The translations under genes and the position numbers were made by a program. From positions 1 through 64,000 of the forward strand of contig NZ_JAYMFF010000002.1 in NCBI RefSeq assembly GCF_035989245.1: a DNA stretch of 64,000 bases, given 5' to 3'. Origin of the DNA: Adlercreutzia wanghongyangiae (GTDB lineage: Bacteria > Actinomycetota > Coriobacteriia > Coriobacteriales > Eggerthellaceae). The notes beneath the pieces were generated by a model. It ran no database searches, was not told where the DNA came from, and worked only from the letters and a program-made list of their open reading frames with translations. This document shows, one piece after another, positions 17,256 through 26,737 of this stretch. How positions within the stretch are numbered: position 1 is the first letter of the stretch; every line of letters starts with the position of its first letter.

Positions 17256-18782
17256 GTGGCGCTTCCCACCAACCTCACCACTCTTCTGGAAGGCGGCGTT
17301 GTTGAATGGGGACGCCTAGAATTCAAGGAGACCTGGGATCCCGAGGCATCGCTCAAAACTATCTGCGCTTTCGCTAATGACCTGGACAACTGGGGAGGCG
17401 GCTATCTGGTCATCGGCGTTCGCAGCACCGACGATGGAACGCCGGGCGAGCTGGTCGGCGTCGACCCCGCCAAGGTAGACGCGTACCTCAAGGACATGCT
17501 CAACAAATGCAAGCTGATCCAACCCGACTACGCGCCCATCACCGAAGTGGTCAAGCACGAGGGCAAGCTGTTTATTATGGTGTGGGCGCCCGGCGGAAGC
17601 CAGCGGCCCTATTCGTCGCCCAAGGTGCCCACGGGCAAGCCATCGGAGCGCATTTACTGGATTCGCAAGATGAGCAGCACCATCAAGCCCTCCGAGGCCG
17701 AAAAGCGCGATCTGTACACCCTCGCCAACAACATCCCCTTCGATGATTGCATCAACCATGACGCCGACCTGGCCGACCTCAACATCTCGCTCATCAAGGG
17801 ATACCTGAAGGAAGTTGGCAGCTCGCTCTACCAGCATGCCGACACCCTCGATTTTCGTGACCTATGCCGCAACATGAACATCGTCGCAGGGCCCGACGAA
17901 TACCTGAAGCCTAAAAACGTCGGACTCATGTTCTTCTCCATGACGCCGGAAAAATTCTTCCCCTACGCGCAAATCGACATCGTTGAGTTCCCCGAGGGAG
18001 AAGGCGGCGACCGCATTATCGAGCACACTTTCACCGGCCCCCTTCACCAGCAACTACGCGACGCGCTGCAGTATTTGAAGAACACTGTGGTGGAGGAGCA
18101 GGTGGTCAAGCGCCCCGACGCCGCCGAGGCCGAACGCTTCTTCAACTACCCCTACGCCGCCATCGAAGAGTCTTTGTCGAACGCCGTGTACCACAAAGGC
18201 TACGACTCGCGCGAGCCTATTGAGGTGCGCGTACTGCCCGACCGCATAGAGATCCTCAGTCATCCGGGAGCCGATCGTTCCATCAGCATCGAGGGACTGC
18301 GAGCCTACCGGGCCCTGAGTCGGCGCTACCGCAATCGACGCGTGGGCGAGTTTCTCAAGGAAATGAGACTCACCGAAGGTCGAAACACGGGCTTGGCGAA
18401 AATCCTGCGGGCCTCCCGGGAAAACGGCTCCCCCGATCCGCTTTTCGAAACCGACGAGGAGCGGCTGTACTTCCTCGTCACGCTCTACGCGAACCAGCCG
18501 TCTGACATCTCGCCCTCGGATGCCGAGGGCACACGAGGCAGTCGCGGCAGTCGCACAGGGCAGGATTCTCCCGCGGAAGCAGCCGCGCGCATCTCGGGCC
18601 AGCTGCGCCGCGCCCGGCTTTTGGCCTTCGTAAGCGAAAACCCCCATGCCACCATCGAGGACATTCGGCTTCACCTGCATGTCGCCCGCGCAACGGTCGA
18701 TCGCGACATACGGGCGCTCAAGCAAGAGGGGCGCCTTCAAAGGCGGGGCGCGGCCGCTCGGGGAGAGTGGATCGTCCTATAG
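17256..18782 (+). CDS. AlbA_2 (Schlafen-like) domain ATP-binding transcriptional regulator
   Basis: 508 residues. The N-terminal AlbA_2/Schlafen-type domain shows EWGRLEFKETWDP at 17-29 and WGGGYLVIGV at 46-55. A GHKL/HATPase_c_4-like region follows (EESLSNAVYHKGY, then DRIEILSHPG), and a C-terminal winged helix spans about 450-508 (IEDIRLHLHVARATVDRDIRAL). This is the architecture of COG2865 regulators. The start is GTG with AAAGGAG eight bases upstream. The gene is bounded on both sides by nearly identical palindrome-rich repeats, suggesting autoregulation or movement as a unit. No partner gene is attached. Confidence 0.88.
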   Translation: MALPTNLTTLLEGGVVEWGRLEFKETWDPEASLKTICAFANDLDNWGGGYLVIGVRSTDDGTPGELVGVDPAKVDAYLKDMLNKCKLIQPDYAPITEVVKHEGKLFIMVWAPGGSQRPYSSPKVPTGKPSERIYWIRKMSSTIKPSEAEKRDLYTLANNIPFDDCINHDADLADLNISLIKGYLKEVGSSLYQHADTLDFRDLCRNMNIVAGPDEYLKPKNVGLMFFSMTPEKFFPYAQIDIVEFPEGEGGDRIIEHTFTGPLHQQLRDALQYLKNTVVEEQVVKRPDAAEAERFFNYPYAAIEESLSNAVYHKGYDSREPIEVRVLPDRIEILSHPGADRSISIEGLRAYRALSRRYRNRRVGEFLKEMRLTEGRNTGLAKILRASRENGSPDPLFETDEERLYFLVTLYANQPSDISPSDAEGTRGSRGSRTGQDSPAEAAARISGQLRRARLLAFVSENPHATIEDIRLHLHVARATVDRDIRALKQEGRLQRRGAAARGEWIVL

Positions 18783-18810
18783 GGCGCTTCCGACGTCCAT
18801 GGCATCAGCG

Positions 18811-18924
18811 TCAACATCATTTTCAACATCATTCTGGGAAATGATGTTGATGTTGAAGAGTTTTCCCAGGTAGATGGACTGCACATCAACATCATTCTCA
18901 ACATCATTTCCAGAAAATGATGTT
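18811..18924. repeat. 114-bp direct repeat, right copy, with nested palindromes
   Basis: It matches 17102-17214 in the same orientation with only a few substitutions and one extra base, including the central spacer. It begins 29 bases after the stop codon of the AlbA_2 gene, so the two copies bracket that gene exactly. Confidence 0.9.
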
Positions 18925-18991
18925 GATCGGGCGGCGACGGAGGCGAGATCTTCGCCACTCCTTCGCCGTCCTTCGCCGCTTTGCCCCGCCC

Positions 18992-19028
18992 GAAAAACAG
19001 CCGCCCCAGCGATTCATGCTGGGGCGGC
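18992..19028 (-). terminator. Rho-independent terminator of the two-component operon
   Basis: On the minus strand a perfect 11-bp stem GCCGCCCCAGC / GCTGGGGCGGC with a seven-base loop is followed by TGTTTTTC, directly beyond the histidine kinase stop codon. Confidence 0.88.
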
Positions 19029-19034
19029 GCTGCT

Positions 19035-20603
19035 CTATCGGCCAGACTTCGGCTGCTTCTTGTGACCCACCCGGGGGATGGCGCCCTTGCGGTCGCGGGA
19101 CTCGACAGCTGCGTCGTACAGTGGGATGTGGATGGTGAAGCACGCCCCCTTGCCCTTCTCGCCTTCCACCTGCACCCAGCCGCCATGGCGATCGACGATC
19201 TCCTTCACCACGGCCAGGCCCACGCCCAAGCCGCCGCTCTCGCGGTTGCGCCCGGCATCGGCGCGCCAGAAGCGCGAGAACACCATGCGGGCCTCTTCCT
19301 TGGAAAGGCCGATGCCCGTGTCCTTCACGGCAATGGAGGCCATGATGTCGCCCTTGCGCACGCTGACCTGGATATGACCCCCCTCGGGCGTGTAGCGCAC
19401 GGCGTTCGAGATGAGATTGGCCGTGGCCTGGCGAATCATGTCGGCGTCGCCCTTCACCTGCACGTCGGGCTGTGCATCGTATTCCAAGGTGAGCCCCGAA
19501 TCGGACACGAACATCTCGTGGGTGGCGATGATGCCGGCGATAAGGTCGCCCACGTTCACCACCTCTTCCTTCATGGGGTCGGCGCGGTTTTCCAGACGCG
19601 ACAGCTTCAGCAGCGCGTTCACCAAACGGCTCAGGCGCTGAATCTCGGAATTCACCGTCACCAGGCGCTCCTCGTCGGCCTCGTACACGCCGTCCACCAT
19701 GGCCTCCACCGTGGCCTGGATGGCCATCAGCGGCGTGCGCAGCTCGTGGGCCACATCGGTGGTCAGACGCCGCTCCAGGTCGCGATCCTTCTCCACCGAC
19801 TCGGCCATGGCATCGAAGGTCTCGCCGAGGCGCGCCACCTCGTCCTCGCCGTGCAAGTCGGTGCGCGCCGAAAGGTCGCCTTTGCCGATAGCGCGGGCGG
19901 CCCCCATGATGCGGTTGATGGGCGCCACCAAATTGCGCGCGAACAAAAAGCCGATGCAGCTGGCCAGCACGATGGCCACCGCCGCGGCGATGAACATGGC
20001 CTGGTAGGAATTGTCGCGGAACTCCTGGTCGGGCTGGCGCATCAGGGCCTCGCTGCCGTACACCCACAGGCGCACGTAGCCCACGGTCTCGCCGTCGGCC
20101 GCCTGAATGGGCGCCACCGCCAGCTGCGACCGATCAGACGGCTCGAAGGACTTCAACGTGCCCGCCTGCTCCTCATCGATGACGATGGAGGAATCGAAGG
20201 GCACTTCCCCGTTGTCGTCGATCACCTTCACACCCACGCCGCTGGTCAGCTCCACCGCCTGGGCGGCGGGCTTGGTGGTCTCGGGATCCCACAAGCTGCC
20301 CGACTGGTCGTACAGCATGGCGATGCGGTCGGCCGTGGTCTTGCACAGCGTCTGCATGTTGTCGGCCGTGTAGGTGCGGAAGTGCTGTTCCCACACGAAC
20401 GACACCACGCCGATGGCCACCAGCGCCGTCATGGCGGCGATCAGCGCGAAGGCCAGGGTGACACGCGTGGTGTAGGAAAAGCTGGACCAGCGCAGCCGGC
20501 GGCGCCTCGGGGGCTTGCGCGTTACAGACGGCGAAGAGGTCGCCGGCGGGGCGACCTCTTCAGCAGTTTCCAGGATGCGGGGCTTGGGTTCCACCTCAGT
20601 CAT
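19035..20603 (-). CDS. Sensor histidine kinase, HAMP-HisKA-HATPase type
   Basis: 522 residues. A Pro/Arg-rich cytoplasmic head, TM1 at about 47-69, an extracytoplasmic sensor of about 130 residues and TM2 at about 200-222 come first. A HAMP region follows, then the phospho-acceptor box with H286 in DVAHELRTP, and the ATPase boxes (NLISNAVRYTPEGG, DTGIGLSKEEARMVFSRFWR, GGLGVGLAVVKEIV). It is co-transcribed 24 bases downstream of the response regulator. It resembles MprB/PhoR-class kinases; the signal is unknown. Confidence 0.94.
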   Translation of the reverse strand: MTEVEPKPRILETAEEVAPPATSSPSVTRKPPRRRRLRWSSFSYTTRVTLAFALIAAMTALVAIGVVSFVWEQHFRTYTADNMQTLCKTTADRIAMLYDQSGSLWDPETTKPAAQAVELTSGVGVKVIDDNGEVPFDSSIVIDEEQAGTLKSFEPSDRSQLAVAPIQAADGETVGYVRLWVYGSEALMRQPDQEFRDNSYQAMFIAAAVAIVLASCIGFLFARNLVAPINRIMGAARAIGKGDLSARTDLHGEDEVARLGETFDAMAESVEKDRDLERRLTTDVAHELRTPLMAIQATVEAMVDGVYEADEERLVTVNSEIQRLSRLVNALLKLSRLENRADPMKEEVVNVGDLIAGIIATHEMFVSDSGLTLEYDAQPDVQVKGDADMIRQATANLISNAVRYTPEGGHIQVSVRKGDIMASIAVKDTGIGLSKEEARMVFSRFWRADAGRNRESGGLGVGLAVVKEIVDRHGGWVQVEGEKGKGACFTIHIPLYDAAVESRDRKGAIPRVGHKKQPKSGR

Positions 20604-20627
20604 GGAGCTCCTTCAAATCGGGGGCGC

Positions 20628-21332
20628 TTACTGCTTGGTGGGATCCTCGAAGCGGTAGCCCACGCCGTGCACGGTGTGCAGCCACTTGGGGCTGCGGGGG
20701 TTGTCGCCGATCTTGGCGCGCAGGTTCTTCACGTGCGAGTCGATGGTGCGCTCATAGCCCTCGAAGTCGTAGCCGAGCACCTTCTCCACCAGCTCCATGC
20801 GGGAATACACGCGGCCCGGATAGCGCGACAGCGTGGTGAGCAGCTTGAACTCGCTGGCGGTGAGGTCGATCTCCTCGCCGGAGACGAGCACCTTGTGGCC
20901 CGACACGTCGATGGTCAGCTCGCCGAACTCCAGCACCTCGCGCTGAGGTTCGGAATCGGCGTGCACGCGACGCAGCAGGGCGCGGGCGCGGGCCACCAGC
21001 TCACGGGGGCTGAAGGGCTTCACCAGGTAGTCGTCGGCACCCAGCTCCAGGCCGATGATGCGATCCTCCACCTCGCCCTTGGCAGTGAGCATGATGATGG
21101 GTACATCCGACGTGTCGCGGATGACGCGGCAAACGCGCTCACCCGGCACACGGGGCAGCATGAGATCCAGGATCACCAGATCGAAATGGTGCTTCTGGAA
21201 CTCTTCCAGGGCGTCCTGGCCGTCGCCCACGGCCGTAACCCAGTAGTTCTCGCGCTCCAAATAGGCGGTCACCGCATCGCGGATGGCCTTCTCGTCCTCG
21301 ACGAGCAGAATGCGACGTGTCTCGTTGCTCAT
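20628..21332 (-). CDS. OmpR/PhoB-family response regulator
   Basis: 234 residues. The receiver domain shows the acidic pair in LLVEDE, the phospho-acceptor D56 in LVILDLMLP, T/A in IIMLTAKG and K in DDYLVKPFS. The C-terminal winged helix (LTASEFKLLTTLSRYPGRVYSR ... YERTIDSHVKNLRAKI) binds DNA. The start is supported by GAGGAGCGCACTC. It forms a two-gene operon with the kinase at 19035. Confidence 0.95.
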   Translation of the reverse strand: MSNETRRILLVEDEKAIRDAVTAYLERENYWVTAVGDGQDALEEFQKHHFDLVILDLMLPRVPGERVCRVIRDTSDVPIIMLTAKGEVEDRIIGLELGADDYLVKPFSPRELVARARALLRRVHADSEPQREVLEFGELTIDVSGHKVLVSGEEIDLTASEFKLLTTLSRYPGRVYSRMELVEKVLGYDFEGYERTIDSHVKNLRAKIGDNPRSPKWLHTVHGVGYRFEDPTKQ

Positions 21333-21509
21333 GAGTGCGCTCCTCGTATTCGCTAACGTTCCGTTCTGGTCACCAAAGCTGATACCCTATCTGACCTGCG
21401 ATTTCTTTGCGGTCGCGATATATATCAGCCCGGCGGTCGTGTTTGCGTTTATTGTAGCGTTTAGCGCCATACGGTCGCCGAGGCGTATGCGAAATGACAC
21501 AATACACCC

Positions 21510-23090
21510 ATGCCACAGAAACGAACCACGCGCACCCGGCCGACCCCCTCGGCGCAGCACCGCCCCCGCAGCGGTGCCCCGAAGCGGTCCGCGGGTGATT
21601 CTCCCAAAACTTCCTCGCGCCTCGGCCGCCGCACGGCTCCGGGCGCCGCGCGTCCCGGCTCGCCGTCGGCAGGCGCCCACACCGTCAAGGTGAAGGTGCG
21701 CCGCGCACCGTCGGCCCCCACCCCCCGCGCCGACGCCACCGAGGGTCGCGAGATCACGCTGCCCGGCGGTCACGAGGTGCTGCTGACGCGCCGCCATTTC
21801 CTGTACGGCGCCGCCGGCATAGCCGCGCTGGCCCTCATGGGCACCGGGGCCGCTTACGCCTCGGGCCAGTCGAAGGGGGCCGATTCCACCGACACCCTTT
21901 CCGTGCCGCAGGACGCCGTGTTCTCATCGAACGACCTGGAGAAGATCGACGACGCCTCCACGGTCATGGAGCTGACGGCCTCCATCAAGCTGCCCTTCGG
22001 GTCGCTGGTGTGGTCATGCGACGACGCCGTGGCCGCCTGCCTGCTTCCCACCGAGGTGGCCAAGCCGCTGGCACAGATCGGCCTCATCCTTCCCGATCAG
22101 GGCGACTACGTCACGGTGCTGGAACACGCCGTGGGCGAGGACGAGGGTTTCGAAATTTACGACGTGCGCGCCAACAGCGCCGGCGTTATCTGGACGGAAG
22201 CCGACATCATGGACAGCATCTGGCGCGTGTACGGCGCCGCCCTGTCGGGCGAAACCTTGGGCGAGCCGCAGCTGCTGGACGAGGGCGATGCCGACTGGGA
22301 GATGCCCACCTTGGCCTGCGCCGCGAACTACGGCTTCTGGCAGCGCCTGCCCCAGCTTGACGGCAACGCTCGAGTGGAAAATTCCCTGCTGAAGCGCGCC
22401 GCCTTCGGCACGGCCGATGTGGAAGTGGTGTACGAGTCGAAGGGCCGCATGGCCTGCGCGCCCACCTCGTGCGGCGACGCCGTCATCGCCTCGCCCCGCG
22501 CTCGCACCAGCGGCACCTACTATCAGCTCACCCGCATCGAAGGCTCCACGGGCCAGGTCACCGACGCGTGCGTGCTGCCCTCATCGATGCGCCCCTTCGA
22601 ATGCGGCTACGGCAAGACGGGCTTCAACTTCGCCTTCGACGGCATCTACAACTACGGCGACGGCATCGCGAACCTGGGCACCTACATGCCCCTGGCATCG
22701 TTCGAGCGCCCTTCGCTGGAAGGCGACGAGCCCAGTGACGAGGGCACCGAGGCCGGCGGCCCGCATCTGTCTGGCACGGCGGCGAATGCCAGCACCAAAG
22801 CCTACAGCGACCAGCAGTGGTTCCACTACGCCCGCAACCCCCTGTCAGCACCGGCCTGGTGCGGCAATTGGGTGATGGTGCGCGGCCAGAGCAGCGTGTG
22901 CGCGGTGGACTTGGCGTCGAAGCGCTACACGTCGCTGCCCTTGGAAAACGGGGCCAGCAGCTACGGCGACTTCATCGCGTCCACCAACATGGGCAGTCGC
23001 ACCATTACCTACAGCAACATCGACCACACATCGCTCGACGGCAAGCAGACCAAGCACTGCCTCGTGCGCGTGTGGCAACCCGTGGCGTAA
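21510..23090 (+). CDS. Exported protein with Tat-like signal, function unknown
   Basis: 526 residues. A long basic Pro/Arg/Ser-rich cytoplasmic head of about 90 residues precedes LLTRRHFLYGAAG and a hydrophobic helix (IAALALMGTGAAYASG), a twin-arginine-like export or anchor signal. The outside part has recurring Trp/Gly strands (FGSLVWSCDD, GVIWTEADIMDSIWR, NYGFWQRLPQ, HYARNPLSAPAWCGNWVMV), which suggests a beta-propeller-like fold. That is inference only. The start is the ATG of MPQKRTTRT. It diverges from the response regulator, with 177 bases between. Confidence 0.72.
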   Translation: MPQKRTTRTRPTPSAQHRPRSGAPKRSAGDSPKTSSRLGRRTAPGAARPGSPSAGAHTVKVKVRRAPSAPTPRADATEGREITLPGGHEVLLTRRHFLYGAAGIAALALMGTGAAYASGQSKGADSTDTLSVPQDAVFSSNDLEKIDDASTVMELTASIKLPFGSLVWSCDDAVAACLLPTEVAKPLAQIGLILPDQGDYVTVLEHAVGEDEGFEIYDVRANSAGVIWTEADIMDSIWRVYGAALSGETLGEPQLLDEGDADWEMPTLACAANYGFWQRLPQLDGNARVENSLLKRAAFGTADVEVVYESKGRMACAPTSCGDAVIASPRARTSGTYYQLTRIEGSTGQVTDACVLPSSMRPFECGYGKTGFNFAFDGIYNYGDGIANLGTYMPLASFERPSLEGDEPSDEGTEAGGPHLSGTAANASTKAYSDQQWFHYARNPLSAPAWCGNWVMVRGQSSVCAVDLASKRYTSLPLENGASSYGDFIASTNMGSRTITYSNIDHTSLDGKQTKHCLVRVWQPVA

Positions 23091-23126
23091 CCCACAACCG
23101 AGTCCCTCCGCATAGCGCACGTCCGC

Positions 23127-23560
23127 CCCCCGTAGGGGCGGGCTTCAGCCCGCCCGTTCAGTTCGCCCGACGAGGCACTGGCGGCGGGCGGCCTGAAGGC
23201 CGCCCCTACGTGCATTTCCCAGCAAGGAATCCCGCAGGCGCCATCCTCGTAGGCGCCACCCTCGTAGGGGCGGGCTTTAGCCCGCCCGTTCAGCTCGCCC
23301 GGCGGCGCCCCCGGAGGGGCGGGCTTCAGCCCGCCCGTTCAGTTCGCCCGACGAGGCACTGGCGGCGGACGGCCTGAAGGCCGCCCCTACGTGCATTTCC
23401 CAGCAAGGAATCCCGCAGGCGCCATCCTCGTAGGCGCCACCCTCGTAGGGGCGGGCTTTAGCCCGCCCGTTCAGCTCGCCCGGCGGCGCCCCCGTAGGGG
23501 CGGGCTTCAGCCCGCCCGGCAAAGATGTCAGCGGCGGGCGGCCTAAAGGCCGCCCCTACA
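23127..23560. repeat. REP-like array with a 181-bp tandem duplication
   Basis: Two head-to-tail units of 181 bases begin at 23127 and 23308, differing at only a few positions, with a partial third. Each unit contains three REP palindromes in alternating orientation (GGGCGGGCTTCAGCCCGCCC, GGCGGCCTGAAGGCCGCCCC, GGGCGGGCTTTAGCCCGCCC). The last palindrome overlaps the stop codon of the GH3 gene. The array fills the whole 465-base gap and I see no gene in it. Confidence 0.93.
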
Positions 23561-24806
23561 GGCCGATATACTGCTGCTTTGCCAGGAGGATACGCGTGAC
23601 AGACTCGTCGATGCGTTCCTCGGTCAGCGTGCCGGCGGCCACGGCATCCAGCACGCCCTGGTAGGCTTCGCGGAAGTTCTCCGGCATCAGCGGCACGTCG
23701 CACCCGGCGGCCAGCGCGGCCACTGCCGCCTCGGCCGGGCTGTAGCGATCGGTGACGGCTCCCATGGAAAGCGAGTCGGTCACCACGATGCCCGTGAACC
23801 CCAAGGTATCGCGCAGCATGTCCTGCACCACCACGCTGGCCAGAGGCGCCGGCGTGTCGTCGCCGACCACCTGGGGCAGGTTCAGGTGGCCCACCATAAT
23901 CATCGGCACACCTGCCTCGATGGCCGCCTTGAAGGGAACCAGATCCACCGCGGCCAGCTCGTCGGCTGTCTTGTCGATGGTGATGGCGCCGGTGTGGCTG
24001 TCGCCCGCGGCCGCACCGATACCCGGGAAGTGCTTCGCGCAGCACAGCATGCCGGCATCCAGAAAACCCCGCACCTCGGCTTTCACCATCGCCGCGCACA
24101 CCTCGGCGTCGCTGGAGAACGAACGCAGCCCCATGGTGTCGCTGCGCAGAGGGTCCACCACATCGCACACGGGCGCGAAATCAAGGTTGAAGCCGAGCGG
24201 CTTCAGGTAGCCCGCAATCTGCCCGGCCGCCTGACCCGCCGCCGCGGCATCCCCCGCCGCGCCGAGGGCAGACGCGTCACCCACATCTTGCACGCCGAAG
24301 GCCTCGTTCGAAGCCACCCGCGCCACGCTGCCGCCCTCCTCGTCCACTGCCAGAAACGGCGGCACGTTGCTGTCTTCCTCATAGAACCCGTGCACACTGG
24401 AAAGCATCGTCGTGGTTTGGTCGGGGTCGGTCAGGTTCGGGGCGAAATACACGATGCCGCCCACGGGCCACGCCTTCACGCCCTCATGAGTGGCGTCCCC
24501 CGCCCGCGTCACCTGCGACACACCCTCCACCAGCGCCTCGGGGGCCACCACGAACAGCTGAGCCACCTTCTGCTCCAGGGTCATGGCATCCACGCGCGCT
24601 GCCACGGCGGCCTGGGCCTCGGCCTGGGCACTGCCCGCATCACCATTGGCCGCAGCCTCGCCATCGGCCGGCTCGTCGAAAGCCGTGGCCGAGGGAGCCA
24701 CCTCGTGCGAGGCGCCATCGCAGCCGCCCAGGGCCAAAGTGGCCGCCGCGGTGGCACCGAGCCACACGAACCGGCGGCGGGTAACGGAATTGGTCGAGAT
24801 GCCCAT
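23556..24806 (-). CDS. Glycoside hydrolase family 3 lipoprotein, beta-N-acetylhexosaminidase (NagZ-like)
   Basis: 416 residues. A twin-arginine motif (TRRRFVW) and lipobox LGGC (C29) make it a Tat-exported lipoprotein, so it acts outside the membrane. The NagZ signature AKHFPGIG followed by GDSHTG supplies the His/Asp acid-base dyad. VVTDSLSMGA holds the nucleophile Asp, and FLAVDEEGGSVAR binds substrate. The likely role is trimming N-acetylglucosamine from muropeptides. The start at 24806 follows ACAGGAGGCC; the reading frame continues upstream without support. The final codon lies in a REP element. Confidence 0.92.
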   Translation of the reverse strand: MGISTNSVTRRRFVWLGATAAATLALGGCDGASHEVAPSATAFDEPADGEAAANGDAGSAQAEAQAAVAARVDAMTLEQKVAQLFVVAPEALVEGVSQVTRAGDATHEGVKAWPVGGIVYFAPNLTDPDQTTTMLSSVHGFYEEDSNVPPFLAVDEEGGSVARVASNEAFGVQDVGDASALGAAGDAAAAGQAAGQIAGYLKPLGFNLDFAPVCDVVDPLRSDTMGLRSFSSDAEVCAAMVKAEVRGFLDAGMLCCAKHFPGIGAAAGDSHTGAITIDKTADELAAVDLVPFKAAIEAGVPMIMVGHLNLPQVVGDDTPAPLASVVVQDMLRDTLGFTGIVVTDSLSMGAVTDRYSPAEAAVAALAAGCDVPLMPENFREAYQGVLDAVAAGTLTEERIDESVTRILLAKQQYIGL

Positions 24807-25062
24807 GGGAGGCCTCCTGTAACGGCGCGTATCGGAACAAAGCGCATGCACCCATCCAGCATAGGGCAGGCGCAGCGCCTTTTCAACCAACGAAACGGGA
24901 ATACCGTGCGCTCGATGCGGCGGCTCCAGAAGGCTCGGCGGAACGCCGATTCTCAGCCAAGCGCGTAACGGACGCGCGACTTTCTGTGGAGTCCGTCGCG
25001 TGGCGGCCCGTTTTCGGGAATAATAGAAGCTGCACCAACAGCGACCACGGCTCGGAGGCCCC

Positions 25063-25725
25063 ATGACCTACCTCATCACCTTCCTCGAGGGCATCATCAC
25101 CTTCGTGTCGCCGTGCCTGCTGCCGATGATCCCCATCTACGTCACCTACTTCGCCGCCGGCGAGGAAGTGCGCACGCCAATAGTGCTGCGCAACGCCCTG
25201 GGGTTCGTGCTGGGATTCACCTGCGTGTTCGTGGCTATGGGCGCGCTGGCATCCAGTGTGGGCGCGTTCTTCATCCAGCACCAGACGGCGGTGAACGTGG
25301 TGTGCGGCCTGGTGGTGATCGCCTTCGGCCTGTACTTTCTGGGTATCATCAAGGTGAACCTGTTCCGCGGAGGCAAAAACCCGCTGGCCGGGCGTCAGCT
25401 GGGGTTTTTCTCGTCGGTGCTGTTCGGCATCATCTTCTCGGTGGGCTGGACTCCTTGCGTGGGAGCGTTTCTAGGGTCGGCGCTGATGCTGGCATCGCAG
25501 CAAGCCTCGGTGGTACAGGGCATCATTCTGCTTCTGTGCTACTCAGCTGGCCTGGGCATTCCCTTCGTAGCGGCGGCTGTGCTCATCGACAAGCTGAAGG
25601 GGGCCTTCGCGGCCATCAAGCGTCATTACGACATCATCAACAAAGTGTGCGGCTGGTTCTTGGTGGCCGTGGGAGCGCTGATGGCCACGGGGCTGCTCGG
25701 CGGCTTCCTGCGGCTGCTCAGCTAG
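25063..25725 (+). CDS. ccdA: Cytochrome c biogenesis protein CcdA / DsbD-type thiol transporter
   Basis: 220 residues, six membrane helices. The two redox cysteines lie in FVSPCLLPMIP (TM1) and SVGWTPCVGAFLG (TM4), as in CcdA. It passes electrons from cytoplasmic thioredoxin to an extracytoplasmic thioredoxin-fold partner. The partner is probably the TlpA-like protein 26 bases downstream. The start ATG is preceded by CGGAGGCCCC. Confidence 0.94.
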   Translation: MTYLITFLEGIITFVSPCLLPMIPIYVTYFAAGEEVRTPIVLRNALGFVLGFTCVFVAMGALASSVGAFFIQHQTAVNVVCGLVVIAFGLYFLGIIKVNLFRGGKNPLAGRQLGFFSSVLFGIIFSVGWTPCVGAFLGSALMLASQQASVVQGIILLLCYSAGLGIPFVAAAVLIDKLKGAFAAIKRHYDIINKVCGWFLVAVGALMATGLLGGFLRLLS

Positions 25726-25750
25726 CGCGTAAACGAGAAAGGTTGGGAAC

Positions 25751-26554
25751 ATGAGCGAGAACGAGAAACCCCAAGGCACTGGCGAGACGACGCCCCAATC
25801 CCCCGAGGAGCGCGGCCAGCAGATCGGCGCGACCCTGGCGGCAGTCGAAGAGGCAGAGGCGCGTCGGGCCGCCACCCCTGCGGGCGAGCAGGCCGACCGA
25901 AAAACGCATCGCGGCGTGATCATCGCCGTGGTGGCGTTCGCCGTGCTGCTCATTGGCGCGGGCGTGGCCTACAACGCGCTGGTGCCCGGAGCCGAGCCGT
26001 CCCTGTCGGGCGGCAACGTGGTCACCACCACCGAGGTGCCCACCGACGACACCGACCCCAACGGCAACGGCGCCAACGCGGCCGAGGTGGGCACCACCGA
26101 AGCCGACGCCGACGACACCAACGCCACGGCAGCCCCCGAGTTCACCATGAGCGATGCCGAGGGGCAGACCCTCACCCTGGCCGATTTCCGCGGCAAACCG
26201 GTGCTGCTGAACTTCTGGGCCAGCTGGTGCGGCCCCTGCACCAGCGAGATGCCGGCCATCCAGGACGCCTTCCAGAAATACGGCGACCAGGTGCAATTCG
26301 TGGCCGTGAACATGACCGGCATGGGCGGCGAGACCGAGGAAGCCGCCAGCGCCCTCATTCAGCAGAACGGCTACACCTTCCCCGTGTACTACGACGTGGA
26401 CAACAGCGCCGCGGTGGCCTTCGGCGTGACCAGCATCCCGCAGACCTACCTCATCGACGCCGACGGCAACATCGTCGCCGGCGTGCGCGGAGCCATGAGC
26501 GAATCAGTCCTGGAAGAGGGCATCCAGATGCTGACGGATGGCGCCACTTCGTAA
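25751..26554 (+). CDS. TlpA/ResA-like membrane-anchored thioredoxin-fold protein
   Basis: 267 residues. A Glu/Ala-rich cytoplasmic head of about 55 residues is followed by one membrane helix (about 56-77) and an outside Thr/Asp/Asn-rich linker. The thioredoxin domain from about 130 has the active site C160-G-P-C163 in NFWASWCGPC, and the cis-proline loop appears as VTSIPQTYLID. It is likely reduced by the adjacent CcdA and in turn reduces exported proteins or apocytochromes. Confidence 0.92.
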   Translation: MSENEKPQGTGETTPQSPEERGQQIGATLAAVEEAEARRAATPAGEQADRKTHRGVIIAVVAFAVLLIGAGVAYNALVPGAEPSLSGGNVVTTTEVPTDDTDPNGNGANAAEVGTTEADADDTNATAAPEFTMSDAEGQTLTLADFRGKPVLLNFWASWCGPCTSEMPAIQDAFQKYGDQVQFVAVNMTGMGGETEEAASALIQQNGYTFPVYYDVDNSAAVAFGVTSIPQTYLIDADGNIVAGVRGAMSESVLEEGIQMLTDGATS

Positions 26555-26603
26555 ACGGATAGCGGTAGAATTCGAATCCTTGCGTTTCTTCTCGCCGAAG
26601 CAT

Positions 26604-26696
26604 CGGGCCGGCTCAAGCCGGCCCCTACGGAAACGAGGCGCGGGAAGACCGCGCCTCTTGTAACATCGAAGCGGGGGCAGCTTCAGCCGCCCCCGC
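26604..26696. terminator. Three stem-loops after the ccdA-tlpA operon (REP variant plus terminator-like hairpins)
   Basis: GGGCCGGCTCAAGCCGGCCC (26604 on) is a REP variant. GAGGCGCGG / CCGCGCCTC at 26635-26657 is a perfect hairpin followed by TTG. GCGGGGGC / GCCCCCGC spans 26671-26696. They separate convergent operons (tlpA-like and purB). None has a long U tract, so termination activity is inferred. Confidence 0.55.
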
Positions 26697-26737
26697 CCAT
26701 CTTTAGTTGCTTCCTATCGCCTGCAGACGATGGCCTT

